Source of the DNA: Paenibacillus aquistagni
Lineage (GTDB): Bacteria > Bacillota > Bacilli > Paenibacillales > Paenibacillaceae
NCBI RefSeq assembly: GCF_900177815.1
Contig: NZ_FXAZ01000010.1
Location: 25,692 to 89,691, forward strand
Reading direction: 5' to 3'
Length of the DNA: 64,000 nt
Both the position numbers and the translations under genes were made by a program. Positions 26,684 to 35,348 of the stretch are shown one piece after another. The stretch's first letter is position 1. Each line of letters opens with the position of its first letter. The notes beneath the pieces were generated by a model. It made no database searches, was not told the DNA's origin, and was given only the letters and a program-made list of their open reading frames with translations.

Positions 26684-27583
26684 TCATGACGGATGGAGAT
26701 CAGATCTCTCATGCTCAGGCTCCACATGAATCAAGACATGAGCGCGTTGAAACAAAGCTTTGATATCCTGCTCGATCTGATCGCAAAGACGATGCGCACT
26801 GCCTATGCTGACGGTAGAGGCCACAACAAGGTGAAAGTCGATATATTCAACAGGGCCGGAGCGTCTCGTACGCAAATCATGGAACTCGATAAAGAGCTCG
26901 CGATAAGCTTGAATAAGCTCAATGATGTGTTCTTCCTCTTCATCGGTTAACCGTGCATCAAGCAGGGGAGGAAAGGACTCCTTCATCAAGGTATAGGCTT
27001 CCTTCATAATATAAATGGCAAGGACAATCCCGATAATCGGGTCCAGGATGGTCCAACCTGTGAGCGTGACCAAGAGCAAGCTGAAGCCAACACCTAGTGA
27101 AGTATATACATCCGTCAGAAGATGGAGCGCATTGGACTTCATCGCGACGGAATTCATCTCTTTGGCGGTCTTGCTCACTTTTTTAGAGACGAAGAAATTG
27201 ATGCCTGCGCCCGCCACCATGACAAGAATGCCGAGATACGGCATCTCAATCGGAGTCGGATGCATGATCTTGTGGATGCATTCATAAATAATCCATATGC
27301 CTGCGACAAAGATTAGCAGTGTCTCAATCGTCCCTGAAATATTTTCTATTTTTCCATGGCCATACGGATGATTGCGGTCTGCGGAGCGGCCTGATAAGCG
27401 GACGGAGAAAAAAGCAATCAGCGATGCGGCCAAGTCCAAAGACGAATGAATGGCCTCGGAGACAATGGCGACAGACCCCGTAAGCATGCCGACAGCGAGC
27501 TTTAGAATAACCACGAAGCTGTTGCTGATGACAGATAGAAAAGCGACACTTGTTCCTTTCAATGGAATCACAACCTTACACAT
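26684..27583 (-). CDS. Cation diffusion facilitator (CDF) efflux protein
   Basis: A 299-residue, six-helix metal efflux protein. The first metal-site helix is EAIHSSLDLAASL and the second is HLLTDVYTSLG, with YGHGKIE between helices 2 and 3. The C-terminal cytoplasmic domain (~210-295) ends in a His-rich segment, HVLIHVEPEHERSDLH. Likely substrates are Zn, Fe, Co or Mn; the helix-2 motif with S-L-D rather than H-x-x-x-D suggests a metal preference other than pure zinc, but this is inference. The start ATG lacks a strong ribosome site. It stands alone between exoA and hmp. Confidence 0.9.
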   Translation of the reverse strand: MCKVVIPLKGTSVAFLSVISNSFVVILKLAVGMLTGSVAIVSEAIHSSLDLAASLIAFFSVRLSGRSADRNHPYGHGKIENISGTIETLLIFVAGIWIIYECIHKIMHPTPIEMPYLGILVMVAGAGINFFVSKKVSKTAKEMNSVAMKSNALHLLTDVYTSLGVGFSLLLVTLTGWTILDPIIGIVLAIYIMKEAYTLMKESFPPLLDARLTDEEEEHIIELIQAYRELFIEFHDLRTRRSGPVEYIDFHLVVASTVSIGSAHRLCDQIEQDIKALFQRAHVLIHVEPEHERSDLHPS

Positions 27584-27721
27584 AGATTTTGCAACACCAT
27601 AACAAATGAAAGTGGAGTGGGTCTAGAGAAACCTATTTTCACCATAACAGGTATTATGCTCAGGCTGAAAAGTGTTGATGCCCTTCAAAAATAGTGCAGC
27701 AGGGCTCCATTTATGCTCAAG

Positions 27722-27752
27722 AAAAAACGGGCCGTCCATTTGGACAACCCGT
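27722..27752 (-). terminator. Terminator downstream of exoA
   Basis: On the minus strand an 11-bp stem with two G-T pairs (ACGGGTTGTCC with GGACGGCCCGT) and an AAAT loop is followed by TTTTTTC. It lies 17 bases after the exoA stop. Confidence 0.85.
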
Positions 27753-27768
27753 GATCTTGCCTATTGGC

Positions 27769-28524
27769 TTATAGATTGATTTCAAGCATAATCGGACAGT
27801 GATCGCTGCCTAGAATCTCTGCGTGAATGTCCGCGTTTTGAAGATGTTCCTTAAGCCTCTCGGATATTAGAAAATAGTCGATGCGCCAGCCGATGTTTCG
27901 CTCTCGTACTTTGGCCATGTAGGACCACCAGGTGTAGGCATCCGTTTTCTCCGGATATAGGGTGCGGAACGTATCCAGGAAGCCCGCTTTTTGCAGCTCA
28001 GTCATCTTGCCGCGTTCCTCCATTGTAAATCCGGAATTTCCTTGATTGGACTTTGGATTTTTCAGATCGATCTCCTGATGGGCTACGTTCAGATCCCCAC
28101 AGACAATAACAGGCTTCACTTGGTCGAGCTCCATCATATACTGCTTGAATCGATCCTCCCATTCCAAGCGATACGCGAGCCGAGATAGGTCGCGCTTGGC
28201 ATTAGGGGTATATACCGTAATGAGATAAAACTCTTCAAATTCAAGGGTGATGGTTCTCCCTTCAGGCTCATAATCGTCTTCGATGCCATAGCGAACAGAC
28301 AATGGCTTTTTCTTCGTGAACACGGCTGTGCCGGAATAGCCTTTCTTTTCCGCATAGTTCCAATACTGCTCGTACGATTCATCGATCAAGAGATCAATCT
28401 GGCCATGCTGAACCTTTGACTCCTGAATACAGAAAATGTCTGCATCTACCTCTTTAAAATAATCATAAAATCCTTTATTTACACAGGCTCTTATCCCATT
28501 GACATTCCATGATATCAGCTTCAT
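27769..28524 (-). CDS. exoA: Exodeoxyribonuclease III / AP endonuclease
   Basis: A 251-residue member of the Xth/ExoA family, acting at abasic sites in base-excision repair. Seen motifs are MKLISWNVNGIRA, IFCIQESKVQ (metal-binding Glu), KKGYSGTAVFTK, ITVYTPNA, CGDLNVAHQEIDL, WRIDYFL and the catalytic GSDHCPI. Length and sequence are very close to B. subtilis ExoA. It is transcribed alone and has its own terminator. Confidence 0.96.
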   Translation of the reverse strand: MKLISWNVNGIRACVNKGFYDYFKEVDADIFCIQESKVQHGQIDLLIDESYEQYWNYAEKKGYSGTAVFTKKKPLSVRYGIEDDYEPEGRTITLEFEEFYLITVYTPNAKRDLSRLAYRLEWEDRFKQYMMELDQVKPVIVCGDLNVAHQEIDLKNPKSNQGNSGFTMEERGKMTELQKAGFLDTFRTLYPEKTDAYTWWSYMAKVRERNIGWRIDYFLISERLKEHLQNADIHAEILGSDHCPIMLEINL

Positions 28525-28779
28525 ATGAGGCCTCCTAGCTGCTTAATCTATCAACATAGTGTAACATAGATCGCTAGTATTCGGGTTGGAGGCAGCTGAC
28601 CTATTTTTACGTTATTCTCACTTTAAAGACATCCATATTTGCCAAAGTCGTTTGCAAAGAGTAATGGTCGAATCGTGCTCTTACACCTAGCTGAAGGAGA
28701 ATTAACTCATTTTTCAGCTTATTTTCAGAAAAGCTGTCGATAATAGGATCAACCCCATGAAAGGGAGGTGACCATATCG

Positions 28780-29346
28780 ATGCAAGGAAAAACATCTAAG
28801 ATGCTCGCGATGACCATTGCGCTGATGCTGCTTGCTGAACCAGCAGTATCTCAAGCCACGGCGCGGAATACAACGACAGCTAATCCTTCGGCTGTAGAGC
28901 AGAAGGAAACCAACTCTGCAAAAGAGCAAGCAGAGAGCCAATCCCAATCACCAAACGATGCTTCTTCCAGCACAGCTGAGACGGATACGGAGTGGCGCAA
29001 GCAGCTGGAGTCTATGAAGAGTGACCCAGAAATGAAGAAGCTTCATGCTGAAATGAAAGAACTGCGAAGCCAGATGCGCACGCTGCATGAGAAGAAGGTC
29101 AAGCTGATTGCTGCTAAGCTTGGCATATCGACAGAAGGCAAGACAATAGAGCAGATTCGACAGGAATTAAGTGACAAAACCGAAGGAAAAATTGGAATGT
29201 TCCACGAGAAACATGTCGGATCGAAGGAAGAGCGCATGGAGCGTTTGAAGCGATTCGCCGAGAAACAAGGCATTTCGACAAACGGTCTAACCGAGGATGA
29301 GATTAAAGCGAAGCTGAAGGAATGGCGTCAACAAAAGTCGGAATAG
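28780..29346 (+). CDS. Secreted helical protein of unknown function
   Basis: A protein of about 188 residues with signal peptide (MQGKTSKMLAMTIALMLLAEPAVSQATA), a low-complexity Ser/Gln/Glu stretch (30-75), a coiled-coil-like Lys/Glu-rich segment, then two related units. The units are KLGISTEGKTIEQIRQEL and KQGISTNGLTEDEIKAKL, spaced about 45 residues apart. I do not recognise a family, though the units resemble short helix-turn-helix repeats in spore or envelope proteins. AAGGGAGGTGA lies 8 bases before ATG 28780; the GTG within it is not a likely start. Confidence 0.75.
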   Translation: MQGKTSKMLAMTIALMLLAEPAVSQATARNTTTANPSAVEQKETNSAKEQAESQSQSPNDASSSTAETDTEWRKQLESMKSDPEMKKLHAEMKELRSQMRTLHEKKVKLIAAKLGISTEGKTIEQIRQELSDKTEGKIGMFHEKHVGSKEERMERLKRFAEKQGISTNGLTEDEIKAKLKEWRQQKSE

Positions 29347-29361
29347 CGGGAATAGATTGGA

Positions 29362-29391
29362 GGGGTTGCCCATAATGGCAATCCCTTTTTT
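29362..29391 (+). terminator. Terminator after the secreted helical protein
   Basis: A 9-bp GGGGTTGCC / GGCAATCCC stem (one G-T pair) with a CATAAT loop is followed by TTTTTT. Confidence 0.85.
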
Positions 29392-29939
29392 GCGATCAAT
29401 CGGTGTTGAGCTGGAATTTAATGATGGATACCAACATCATTTTTGTAAAGGCGACATGGAACGCAATAAAGAATGGTTAAGGCTTTAGCTGTGACGCCTT
29501 TATTTGATCCATATGAGCAAGTTCTTAATCTTAGCCATCTGAGTTCGTTGACCAGACCGTTTTCTTCAAGCAAGAAATTGTAGGTGAAGCATGCGCTTTT
29601 TGTTATTTGAATTTGCCTGCCGGCAACAGTCCATCCAGCAATCAGCGTCATCGTGGTTGCAGGAATGGAAGCGAGCATTAATGGTCATCCGCTTGCTGTG
29701 CCATTGAAATGACATGATAGGGAGGTATGCTATATAGAGAGCTCGCTTCTTTGTCTGGTGAAGGGATGAGGTGTCCGTTTACGTCTTATTTATATTAAAT
29801 CTTAAGAAATTTGATTGATTTGCCCATAAAATGGGTATAAACATAATGTGGCGCTAGACGTTATTTGGGGATTCTCATTAGTGAGTGGAGAACGGGTTAT
29901 AGAATCGGATCGAATGGCAAGCAGACTCGGAGACACACT
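29392..29939. other. Gene-free region before the NlpC/P60 terminator
   Basis: About 550 bases with no convincing gene. An 86-codon minus-strand frame at 29418-29678 lacks a ribosome site and protein-like character. A small GCCCAT/ATGGGT hairpin lies near 29822-29837. Nothing else stands out. Confidence 0.4.
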
Positions 29940-29973
29940 AAAAAACCCGATCGGTTCTGCTCAACCAATCGGG
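29940..29973 (-). terminator. Terminator downstream of the NlpC/P60 gene
   Basis: On the minus strand an 11-bp CCCGATTGGTT / AACCGATCGGG stem (one G-T pair) is followed by TTTTTT. Confidence 0.85.
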
Positions 29974-30016
29974 CTTATTTCAAAAGATATTCACATATGT
30001 ACGGCGTACACTTGAC

Positions 30017-30481
30017 TTATTCTGCAGCGATCGATTTGTATTGAGTATCACTAAGGATGCGTTTAGCGCCAACATAACGCTCTGCATAGTAGTTCATGCT
30101 CAATTTGTCGATGCGTGTCCCTTTGCTGGTAGAAGCATGAGCGAATTCGCCATTGCCTACATAGATACCAACATGAGAGATACCATTACCGCTAGTGTTG
30201 AAGAACACAAGGTCGCCAGGACGAAGATCGTCTTTGGCTACTTTCGAACCTTCTTGATACATCGAGGAAGAGGTACGAGGCAGATCAATCTTGTATTTGT
30301 CGAATACGTACCCTACAAAGCCGGAGCAATCAAAACCGTTTGTTGTTGTTCCGCCATACTTGTAGGAAATCCCCATCAAATCATCAATTGTATTGCTCAT
30401 CTTCGTTGCGGCGAAAGCGCTTCCTGTACCTAGAGAAAACAAGAGTCCTACGCCGACCATCGCTGTAATAATCTTCTTCAA
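30017..30481 (-). CDS. Secreted NlpC/P60 endopeptidase
   Basis: A 154-residue secreted cell-wall hydrolase: signal peptide ending near GSAFAA, then a single NlpC/P60 domain. The catalytic Cys is in GFDCSGFVGYVF, the His in GISHVGIYVGNGEFAHA. Such enzymes cut the gamma-D-Glu/diamino acid bond of peptidoglycan stems. There is no SH3 or LysM targeting domain. The start is TTG, 9 bases after AAGGAGA. A c-di-AMP riboswitch occupies its leader, a known setting for cell-wall hydrolase genes in bacilli. Confidence 0.93.
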   Translation of the reverse strand: MKKIITAMVGVGLLFSLGTGSAFAATKMSNTIDDLMGISYKYGGTTTNGFDCSGFVGYVFDKYKIDLPRTSSSMYQEGSKVAKDDLRPGDLVFFNTSGNGISHVGIYVGNGEFAHASTSKGTRIDKLSMNYYAERYVGAKRILSDTQYKSIAAE

Positions 30482-30499
30482 CTTAAATGTTCTCCTTCC

Positions 30500-30628
30500 G
30501 TGCCTGCGAGGTTAGCTGGAGGGTTCGGTTGAAGGTTCCCTATGATCTCTGCTTCAGGCGAGATCAATTCACCCAGTACTAATTGGTTCCCCCGCTTCTC
30601 GGCTGTGTCCGAGAATTCGGCAGTCTCA
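30500..30628 (-). promoter_or_regulatory. c-di-AMP (ydaO/yuaA) riboswitch
   Basis: On the minus strand the leader shows the conserved blocks of this riboswitch in order: a paired stem with CGAATTCTCGG, GCGGGGGAACCAAT, GGGTGAATTGATCTCG, ATAGGGAACCTTCAACC, GAACCCTCCAGC, and TAACCTCGCAGGC, followed by the ribosome site AAGGAGA. In known cases bound c-di-AMP turns the downstream gene off. Edges are approximate. Confidence 0.88.
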
Positions 30629-30760
30629 TCATTTCATCTGTTCCGGTTCAAGTTACAATTTTGCTAGTTCCGTATTGACTTCATGACAAAGTTGTAATAA
30701 ATCTGTTCCTATTGTAACAGAGCATTAATATTATTACAAACCTTTTCGACCAAAAAAATG

Positions 30761-30800
30761 AAAAAAACTTGCTCAAACCTTCAAAAAAGGTTCAAGCAAG
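30761..30800 (-). terminator. Terminator for the M1 peptidase/membrane protein pair
   Basis: On the minus strand CTTGCTTGAACCTT pairs with AAGGTTTGAGCAAG around a T-rich loop, then TTTTTTT follows. It lies about 85 bases after the membrane-protein stop. Confidence 0.85.
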
Positions 30801-30884
30801 CGTTTTCTTCGTCAATATTTGGCTTTGTTTTGTGTTAAAAGCTCGATTTGAGGCTGTAATCATTTGCGTTAAAAGTTACAATTG

Positions 30885-31712
30885 TTAACGATTATGCTCC
30901 GGTGAATTTTCCCAGGCATGATAGCGGCTGGACAAGCTCCACAGCTTGAGCAGTGCGCGGAGTGCAGGATATGCCTGCTGCAGAATGAGCGCCGTCATGC
31001 CCGTCCAGAACATGGCAGCTGCGGTCACCATGATGCTGCTGACAAGAGAGATACACGCAAATACGAGAGAGATGCCGAGTACAGGCAGTGCGCGAAGGCA
31101 GCCAAGCTTCAAGGCTTGAAGAAAGGACGTCTCAGATGAGATCCCGAACTGCCAAAATAAGAACAAGTGGTGAACGATCCACCCTCCGATGATCCAGCCT
31201 AGCGTAATGGGGAGTGCGCCAACCGCAAGCGCCTTCCAACCAGAGCTGTTCGCGAACTCACCTGCTAGATAAGGGATGACCCAGTAGGCAGGCGCTAATA
31301 GGACGAGTGTCTCCAGAATATAGATAAGAGACATCCTTTTCCAAGCCGCGCGAATACCACTGAAAAAAGTAAGGCCAGAGTCGTTGCGATGATGAGCCAT
31401 CGAATAGAAGGTGCCTGCTTGAATAAGCGGGGTGAGCAGCATGCGTATGCCGATAAATGCCACGATGGCCCATAGATAAGGCATATAGTGATTCGTCTTG
31501 GTAAGCTGGAATTGACTCTCCATCCAAAACAACTGCGAGCTCAGCTCAGTCGGTGCAGGGTTCGGGTAACGGTGCAGCAGCGGAACGATGAGGGATTCGA
31601 GAAATCGATATAAGAAGAATCCCCATAACAGCTGGTACAAAAACAGCATGACCCAAATGTACACATGGCTTTTGCACCAGATCCAGCCGGCATGAATATA
31701 GCCCTTCAACAT
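30885..31712 (-). CDS. Multi-pass membrane protein of unknown function
   Basis: A 275-residue protein with about six hydrophobic segments (for example WVMLFLYQLLWGFFLYRFL, IYILETLVLLAPAYWVIPYLAG, LGISLVFACISLVSSIMVTAAAMF). No family is recognised. It starts 3 bases after the stop of the M1 peptidase gene, so both are surely co-transcribed and may work together at the membrane. A shared terminator follows. Confidence 0.8.
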   Translation of the reverse strand: MLKGYIHAGWIWCKSHVYIWVMLFLYQLLWGFFLYRFLESLIVPLLHRYPNPAPTELSSQLFWMESQFQLTKTNHYMPYLWAIVAFIGIRMLLTPLIQAGTFYSMAHHRNDSGLTFFSGIRAAWKRMSLIYILETLVLLAPAYWVIPYLAGEFANSSGWKALAVGALPITLGWIIGGWIVHHLFLFWQFGISSETSFLQALKLGCLRALPVLGISLVFACISLVSSIMVTAAAMFWTGMTALILQQAYPALRALLKLWSLSSRYHAWENSPEHNR

Positions 31713-31715
31713 TGC

Positions 31716-33707
31716 TCACCACCCTAAAATGTTGCTAATAATTTCAATTGCTTTAACCGCAGTCCAACTGACTCTTGTCTTTACGGGCTCTTCCACTGTT
31801 ACTTTCATATAATTGTTGATATGGCGATTCTCGACTGCGATAGAGTATAGCGGGTCGATCATTACCCATTCCAGTGGAGAGGTATGCTTCAATTGATATT
31901 GGATGCGATCCCCGTCCACCTGCCATACCTTTCTGGTCGTTGTTCCATCCTTAAAGTGGAATACAATCGGCACACTAGGGTAGTTGGCCCCGTATTTTTG
32001 GATATAAACAGTGCTCTGATAGCTGGATTTACCGTTTGCATCCTTTACTTCCTTCATATCTACATGGTCCACCGCGAAGTCGGCCATTTGATCACCATAC
32101 ACGTATTGATTGAAGAAATCAGTCCATTTCTGCTTCGTTACACTTTCAACAACGCGCTGGAAGTCGGCTGTTGTAGGATGCTTGAAGCGGTACTTGTTCG
32201 TGTAGGCCTTTAAAATGCGAAGCATCGTCTTCTCCCCAACCTGCTTCTCCATCGCGAACAAAACGAGCTTCGCGCGATAATAGACATTTTCCGCGTAATG
32301 GTTCTGGCTCTTATACTTCCATGCGGACTGCTTCAGCGGAGCCGGGTCGGTCATATAGCTTGCCTGCAAAGCAAGGCTTGGCGGAACGCCGAATTCGGAT
32401 TCCATCAATTTATCCTCCGCGTAGGAGGTAAAGCCTTCATCGAGCCATGCTTCCTCGAACTCATTAGAAGCAATCATGCCATAGAAGTATTGATGTCCGA
32501 TCTCGTGGATGACGGTACGCTCAAGATCGTAGCCGGGACTCTCATCTTGTGCGCCGAAGGCTGTAACCAGCGTAGGATATTCCATGCCGCCAGCCCCGTT
32601 GCCGCTCTCTGGCGGAACGACGATAGAGAGGGTGGAGTAAGGATATTCACCAAACCATTCGCTGAACTTCGCAAGTGCTGCCTTGGCAGCATAGAAGTAG
32701 CGCTCCTTGAGCTCCGCGTGCTTAGGGTCAAGGTACAGCTTGATTCGGACGCCAGGCACATTTTGCGAGGAGAATGGCTCCTCGGCATATACAAAGTGAG
32801 GAGAAGCGGACCACGCAAAGTCGTGGACATCATCGGCATAGAATTGATACGTGCGCATGTTGTCTTGCTCGACAGGTGCCTTGGCTTGAAAGCCGGTGGA
32901 AGCCACGATGTATCGGCTTGGGACTTGAATGCGCACATTGTAGATGCCAAAGTTGGAATAGAACTCGGAACTGCCATGATATTGGTGAACGTTCCAGCCT
33001 TCAGATGAGCGGCCGCGTACCCCTGCCTCTTCATAGGCCGCAAGCTTAGGGAACCATTGTCCAGCCATGACGAAGTCATCGTCAGTCATGCCCATGCGAG
33101 CAAATACTTTAGGAAGCTCTACTTCGAATTTCATTTTCAGCGTAATCGATTCCCCAGCCTTAACAGGCTGAGTTAGACGGAGCTTGGCCACAGTGCGATC
33201 CTTTGTGTTGTTGTCATCGGGCTGTACATAATCAAGCCGATTCATTAATGACATTCCCTCTGAGGTCTTGAGCTCTGTAATGTTAATACTGCCGTATCCG
33301 TTCGTTGGCATCTTGTCCGCTCGCAACTGACCGCCGGATTCCTTCATGAAGGTCGTATGGGGCGAAGCAAAGGCATTCGGATACAAATGAAAATAAAGTT
33401 CATTCACGGTCTTTTTCCCTGGATGGTTCCAGGTTATCGTCTGAGTTCCATATAGCTTTCTTGTTGTCTCGTCCAATCGGACATCCATATGATACTCTGC
33501 AACCCGCTCGCTACGCGGAGCTTCCACTGAGGGTGGTATCTGCTGAGGGAGCTTGGCAGGCTCGTCTAATCGAACATGACCTTGCTCTGCTTCGGGACCC
33601 AGGGAGGGCAAGGGCTCAGCAGGCCATAGCCATTGAATGAGCAGATAGGCGAGAGTGAATCCAGCGATTACATATGCGATTGATCGATAAGCATGGCTTC
33701 GAGTCAT
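31716..33707 (-). CDS. Membrane-anchored M1 family metallopeptidase
   Basis: A zinc aminopeptidase-type protein of about 663 residues. A single hydrophobic N-terminal segment (IAYVIAGFTLAYLLIQ) should anchor or export it, with the catalytic part outside. The zinc motif HEIGHQYF and the third ligand in AWLDEGFTSYAED are spaced as in M1 enzymes, and GGMEYPTLV takes the GxMEN-like substrate-binding place. The frame extends to 33758, but ATG 33707 follows GGGAGGTAAG and is preferred. It forms an operon with the membrane protein behind it. Confidence 0.88.
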   Translation of the reverse strand: MTRSHAYRSIAYVIAGFTLAYLLIQWLWPAEPLPSLGPEAEQGHVRLDEPAKLPQQIPPSVEAPRSERVAEYHMDVRLDETTRKLYGTQTITWNHPGKKTVNELYFHLYPNAFASPHTTFMKESGGQLRADKMPTNGYGSINITELKTSEGMSLMNRLDYVQPDDNNTKDRTVAKLRLTQPVKAGESITLKMKFEVELPKVFARMGMTDDDFVMAGQWFPKLAAYEEAGVRGRSSEGWNVHQYHGSSEFYSNFGIYNVRIQVPSRYIVASTGFQAKAPVEQDNMRTYQFYADDVHDFAWSASPHFVYAEEPFSSQNVPGVRIKLYLDPKHAELKERYFYAAKAALAKFSEWFGEYPYSTLSIVVPPESGNGAGGMEYPTLVTAFGAQDESPGYDLERTVIHEIGHQYFYGMIASNEFEEAWLDEGFTSYAEDKLMESEFGVPPSLALQASYMTDPAPLKQSAWKYKSQNHYAENVYYRAKLVLFAMEKQVGEKTMLRILKAYTNKYRFKHPTTADFQRVVESVTKQKWTDFFNQYVYGDQMADFAVDHVDMKEVKDANGKSSYQSTVYIQKYGANYPSVPIVFHFKDGTTTRKVWQVDGDRIQYQLKHTSPLEWVMIDPLYSIAVENRHINNYMKVTVEEPVKTRVSWTAVKAIEIISNILGW

Positions 33708-33857
33708 CCGTTTCTTACCTCCCGTTGACAAGCATCTATAGCATGTATATGTTGGCATTTTTCAGAATATTAGCTAAAATGAAAATGATTTTGATTCCAG
33801 TCCACAAGCCTTGGTACAGGAACCTTGGAAGAGGAAGATAAGGAAGGGGTATAGGAA

Positions 33858-34355
33858 ATGGAACAAGAGAAAAAGCCAAAGAAACAGCTCGCCTTCAATG
33901 TGATGAGCAGCGGTAAACATAAGGGCTTCGGTGCAGGAAGCATTGATCTGAATAACGTATCCCCTGTGATCATTGATCAAGGACGAGCGTATATCGATAT
34001 GGGAGCGATGCACGCGAAGAGCAAGCTTGAACGCGGCATTAAGTTCTCTGCCAATCGTGAAGACGTGCCTAACGGTCGCAAGTGCTGGATCGTATGGGTT
34101 GCCGTCGACCGCAACGAGGAGGGCTCCTTCTACGGCGGATTGACAGCTTGTGAGATGCTGGTGGATGAAGAAGCGAGACGCGGCTGGAAGATCCTTGCCG
34201 ATCATGTCAATCGCATGGATTCTGCAATGAAGCGCCGTGTGCTCTTAGAAGGCTTGAGCGAGGAAGAGAAGGGACATCTTCGCGAATTGTTGATGACCCA
34301 TAATGAAGAATGGTGGGCTAACACTTCTGATGAAGTGAAGGAAGCTTTGGCCTAA
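33858..34355 (+). CDS. ywhD: YwhD family protein
   Basis: A 165-residue soluble protein matching B. subtilis YwhD in length and in segments such as GHKGFGAGSIDLNNVSPVIID, YIDMGAMHAKSKLERGIKF, WIVWVAVDRNEEG and HVNRMDSAMKRR (shown in part). Its function is unknown. In B. subtilis it lies close to pbpG, speE and speB, and the same grouping is kept here. Confidence 0.9.
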   Translation: MEQEKKPKKQLAFNVMSSGKHKGFGAGSIDLNNVSPVIIDQGRAYIDMGAMHAKSKLERGIKFSANREDVPNGRKCWIVWVAVDRNEEGSFYGGLTACEMLVDEEARRGWKILADHVNRMDSAMKRRVLLEGLSEEEKGHLRELLMTHNEEWWANTSDEVKEALA

Positions 34356-34364
34356 AGCACGGCT

Positions 34365-34420
34365 AAGAGGCATTCGAATGAGGAACAAGCCGTTCCAATC
34401 ATGTAGAATGCCTCTTTGTT
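34365..34420 (+). terminator. Terminator downstream of ywhD
   Basis: A perfect 11-bp AAGAGGCATTC / GAATGCCTCTT stem with an inner GAAC/GTTC pairing is followed by TGTT. Confidence 0.75.
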
Positions 34421-34441
34421 AAATCATCATTAGCAGTCCGC

Positions 34442-35071
34442 TTAGTTAGGTTCATGAATAGGAGCGATTCCTTCCCAGAATAGCTCGATAATGGCCGCAG
34501 CCATCTCCATCGTGGATTGATAAGGCTCAGCAGCATGCTCTCGGTTGCCGAGCATCGCTAAGGCTGTAAAGGCATGGGCCATGAGATGAGGATCTCCTCG
34601 TCGAATCTGATTCTCCTCCATCGCACGAGCAAAATATTGTGCAACCAGTTCATGAATGGCCTGTTCGGCATCTCGAATACGAGTGAGCTGGTCCTCTGAT
34701 AAATGTGCCAGCGCTTCACGAAGCATGGTCTCCATATCATTATGAGACTGTCTAATCTTAACCTCTATAATACCGATAAGCTTCCCCTTAATCGGCCCTT
34801 CAGCCGCAAGAAATAAACCGGTGTGATAATGGGCGCTATGCAGCATACCAATAAGAGAGGCTGTGAACAGCTCCCCTTTATTCGGAAAATAATAATAAAT
34901 GGAGGCTTTCGTAATATTGCATGCCTTGGCAATCTGCTGGAGTGAGATGGACTCGAAGCCCTGCTCCATGAACATAGCGGCTGCGGTCTTCAGAATCAGC
35001 TCCTGAAGCGGCTGCTGGTTCGAATCCAGCTTCGGTCTTCCCGGCGACCGTGGTGCACTTGCTTTTTTCAT
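34442..35071 (-). CDS. TetR-family transcriptional regulator
   Basis: A repressor-type protein of about 209 residues with an N-terminal TetR helix-turn-helix (ILKTAAAMFMEQGFESISLQ... ITKASIYYYFPNKGELF) and a ligand-binding C-terminal half. ATG 35071 (MKKASAPRSPGRPK) follows GAGAGGA; the frame opens further upstream. It is divergent from the MMPL transporter gene, which it most likely represses, with the operator presumably in the AT-rich 35090-35240 stretch. Confidence 0.92.
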   Translation of the reverse strand: MKKASAPRSPGRPKLDSNQQPLQELILKTAAAMFMEQGFESISLQQIAKACNITKASIYYYFPNKGELFTASLIGMLHSAHYHTGLFLAAEGPIKGKLIGIIEVKIRQSHNDMETMLREALAHLSEDQLTRIRDAEQAIHELVAQYFARAMEENQIRRGDPHLMAHAFTALAMLGNREHAAEPYQSTMEMAAAIIELFWEGIAPIHEPN

Positions 35072-35348
35072 AAGCGTTCCTCTCTGCAAACGATAATGAT
35101 CTCTCCTCTATTATGCCATGAACAATCTCGAACAAAAAATAAAAAATAACAGTTGCCAAATAATTAACCTTCCGGTATATATAATATTATGATAATAAAT
35201 GAAATGATGCGATAGCAAAAGCTAGCTAACTTCATTCATGAAGGAGATGGCTGAAGGAAGTGCAGACGCATGGCAAAATGCCAGCAGCGAACGACAGCCG
35301 TGTCTCTTGATGGAAAACACATTAAATGAGGGTATAGGGGGAATAGGA

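Noticed and set aside
33774..33794. Fur-like sequence TGAAAATGATTTTGA upstream of ywhD
   Set aside because: Three mismatches to the 7-1-7 consensus and no iron-related gene beside it.
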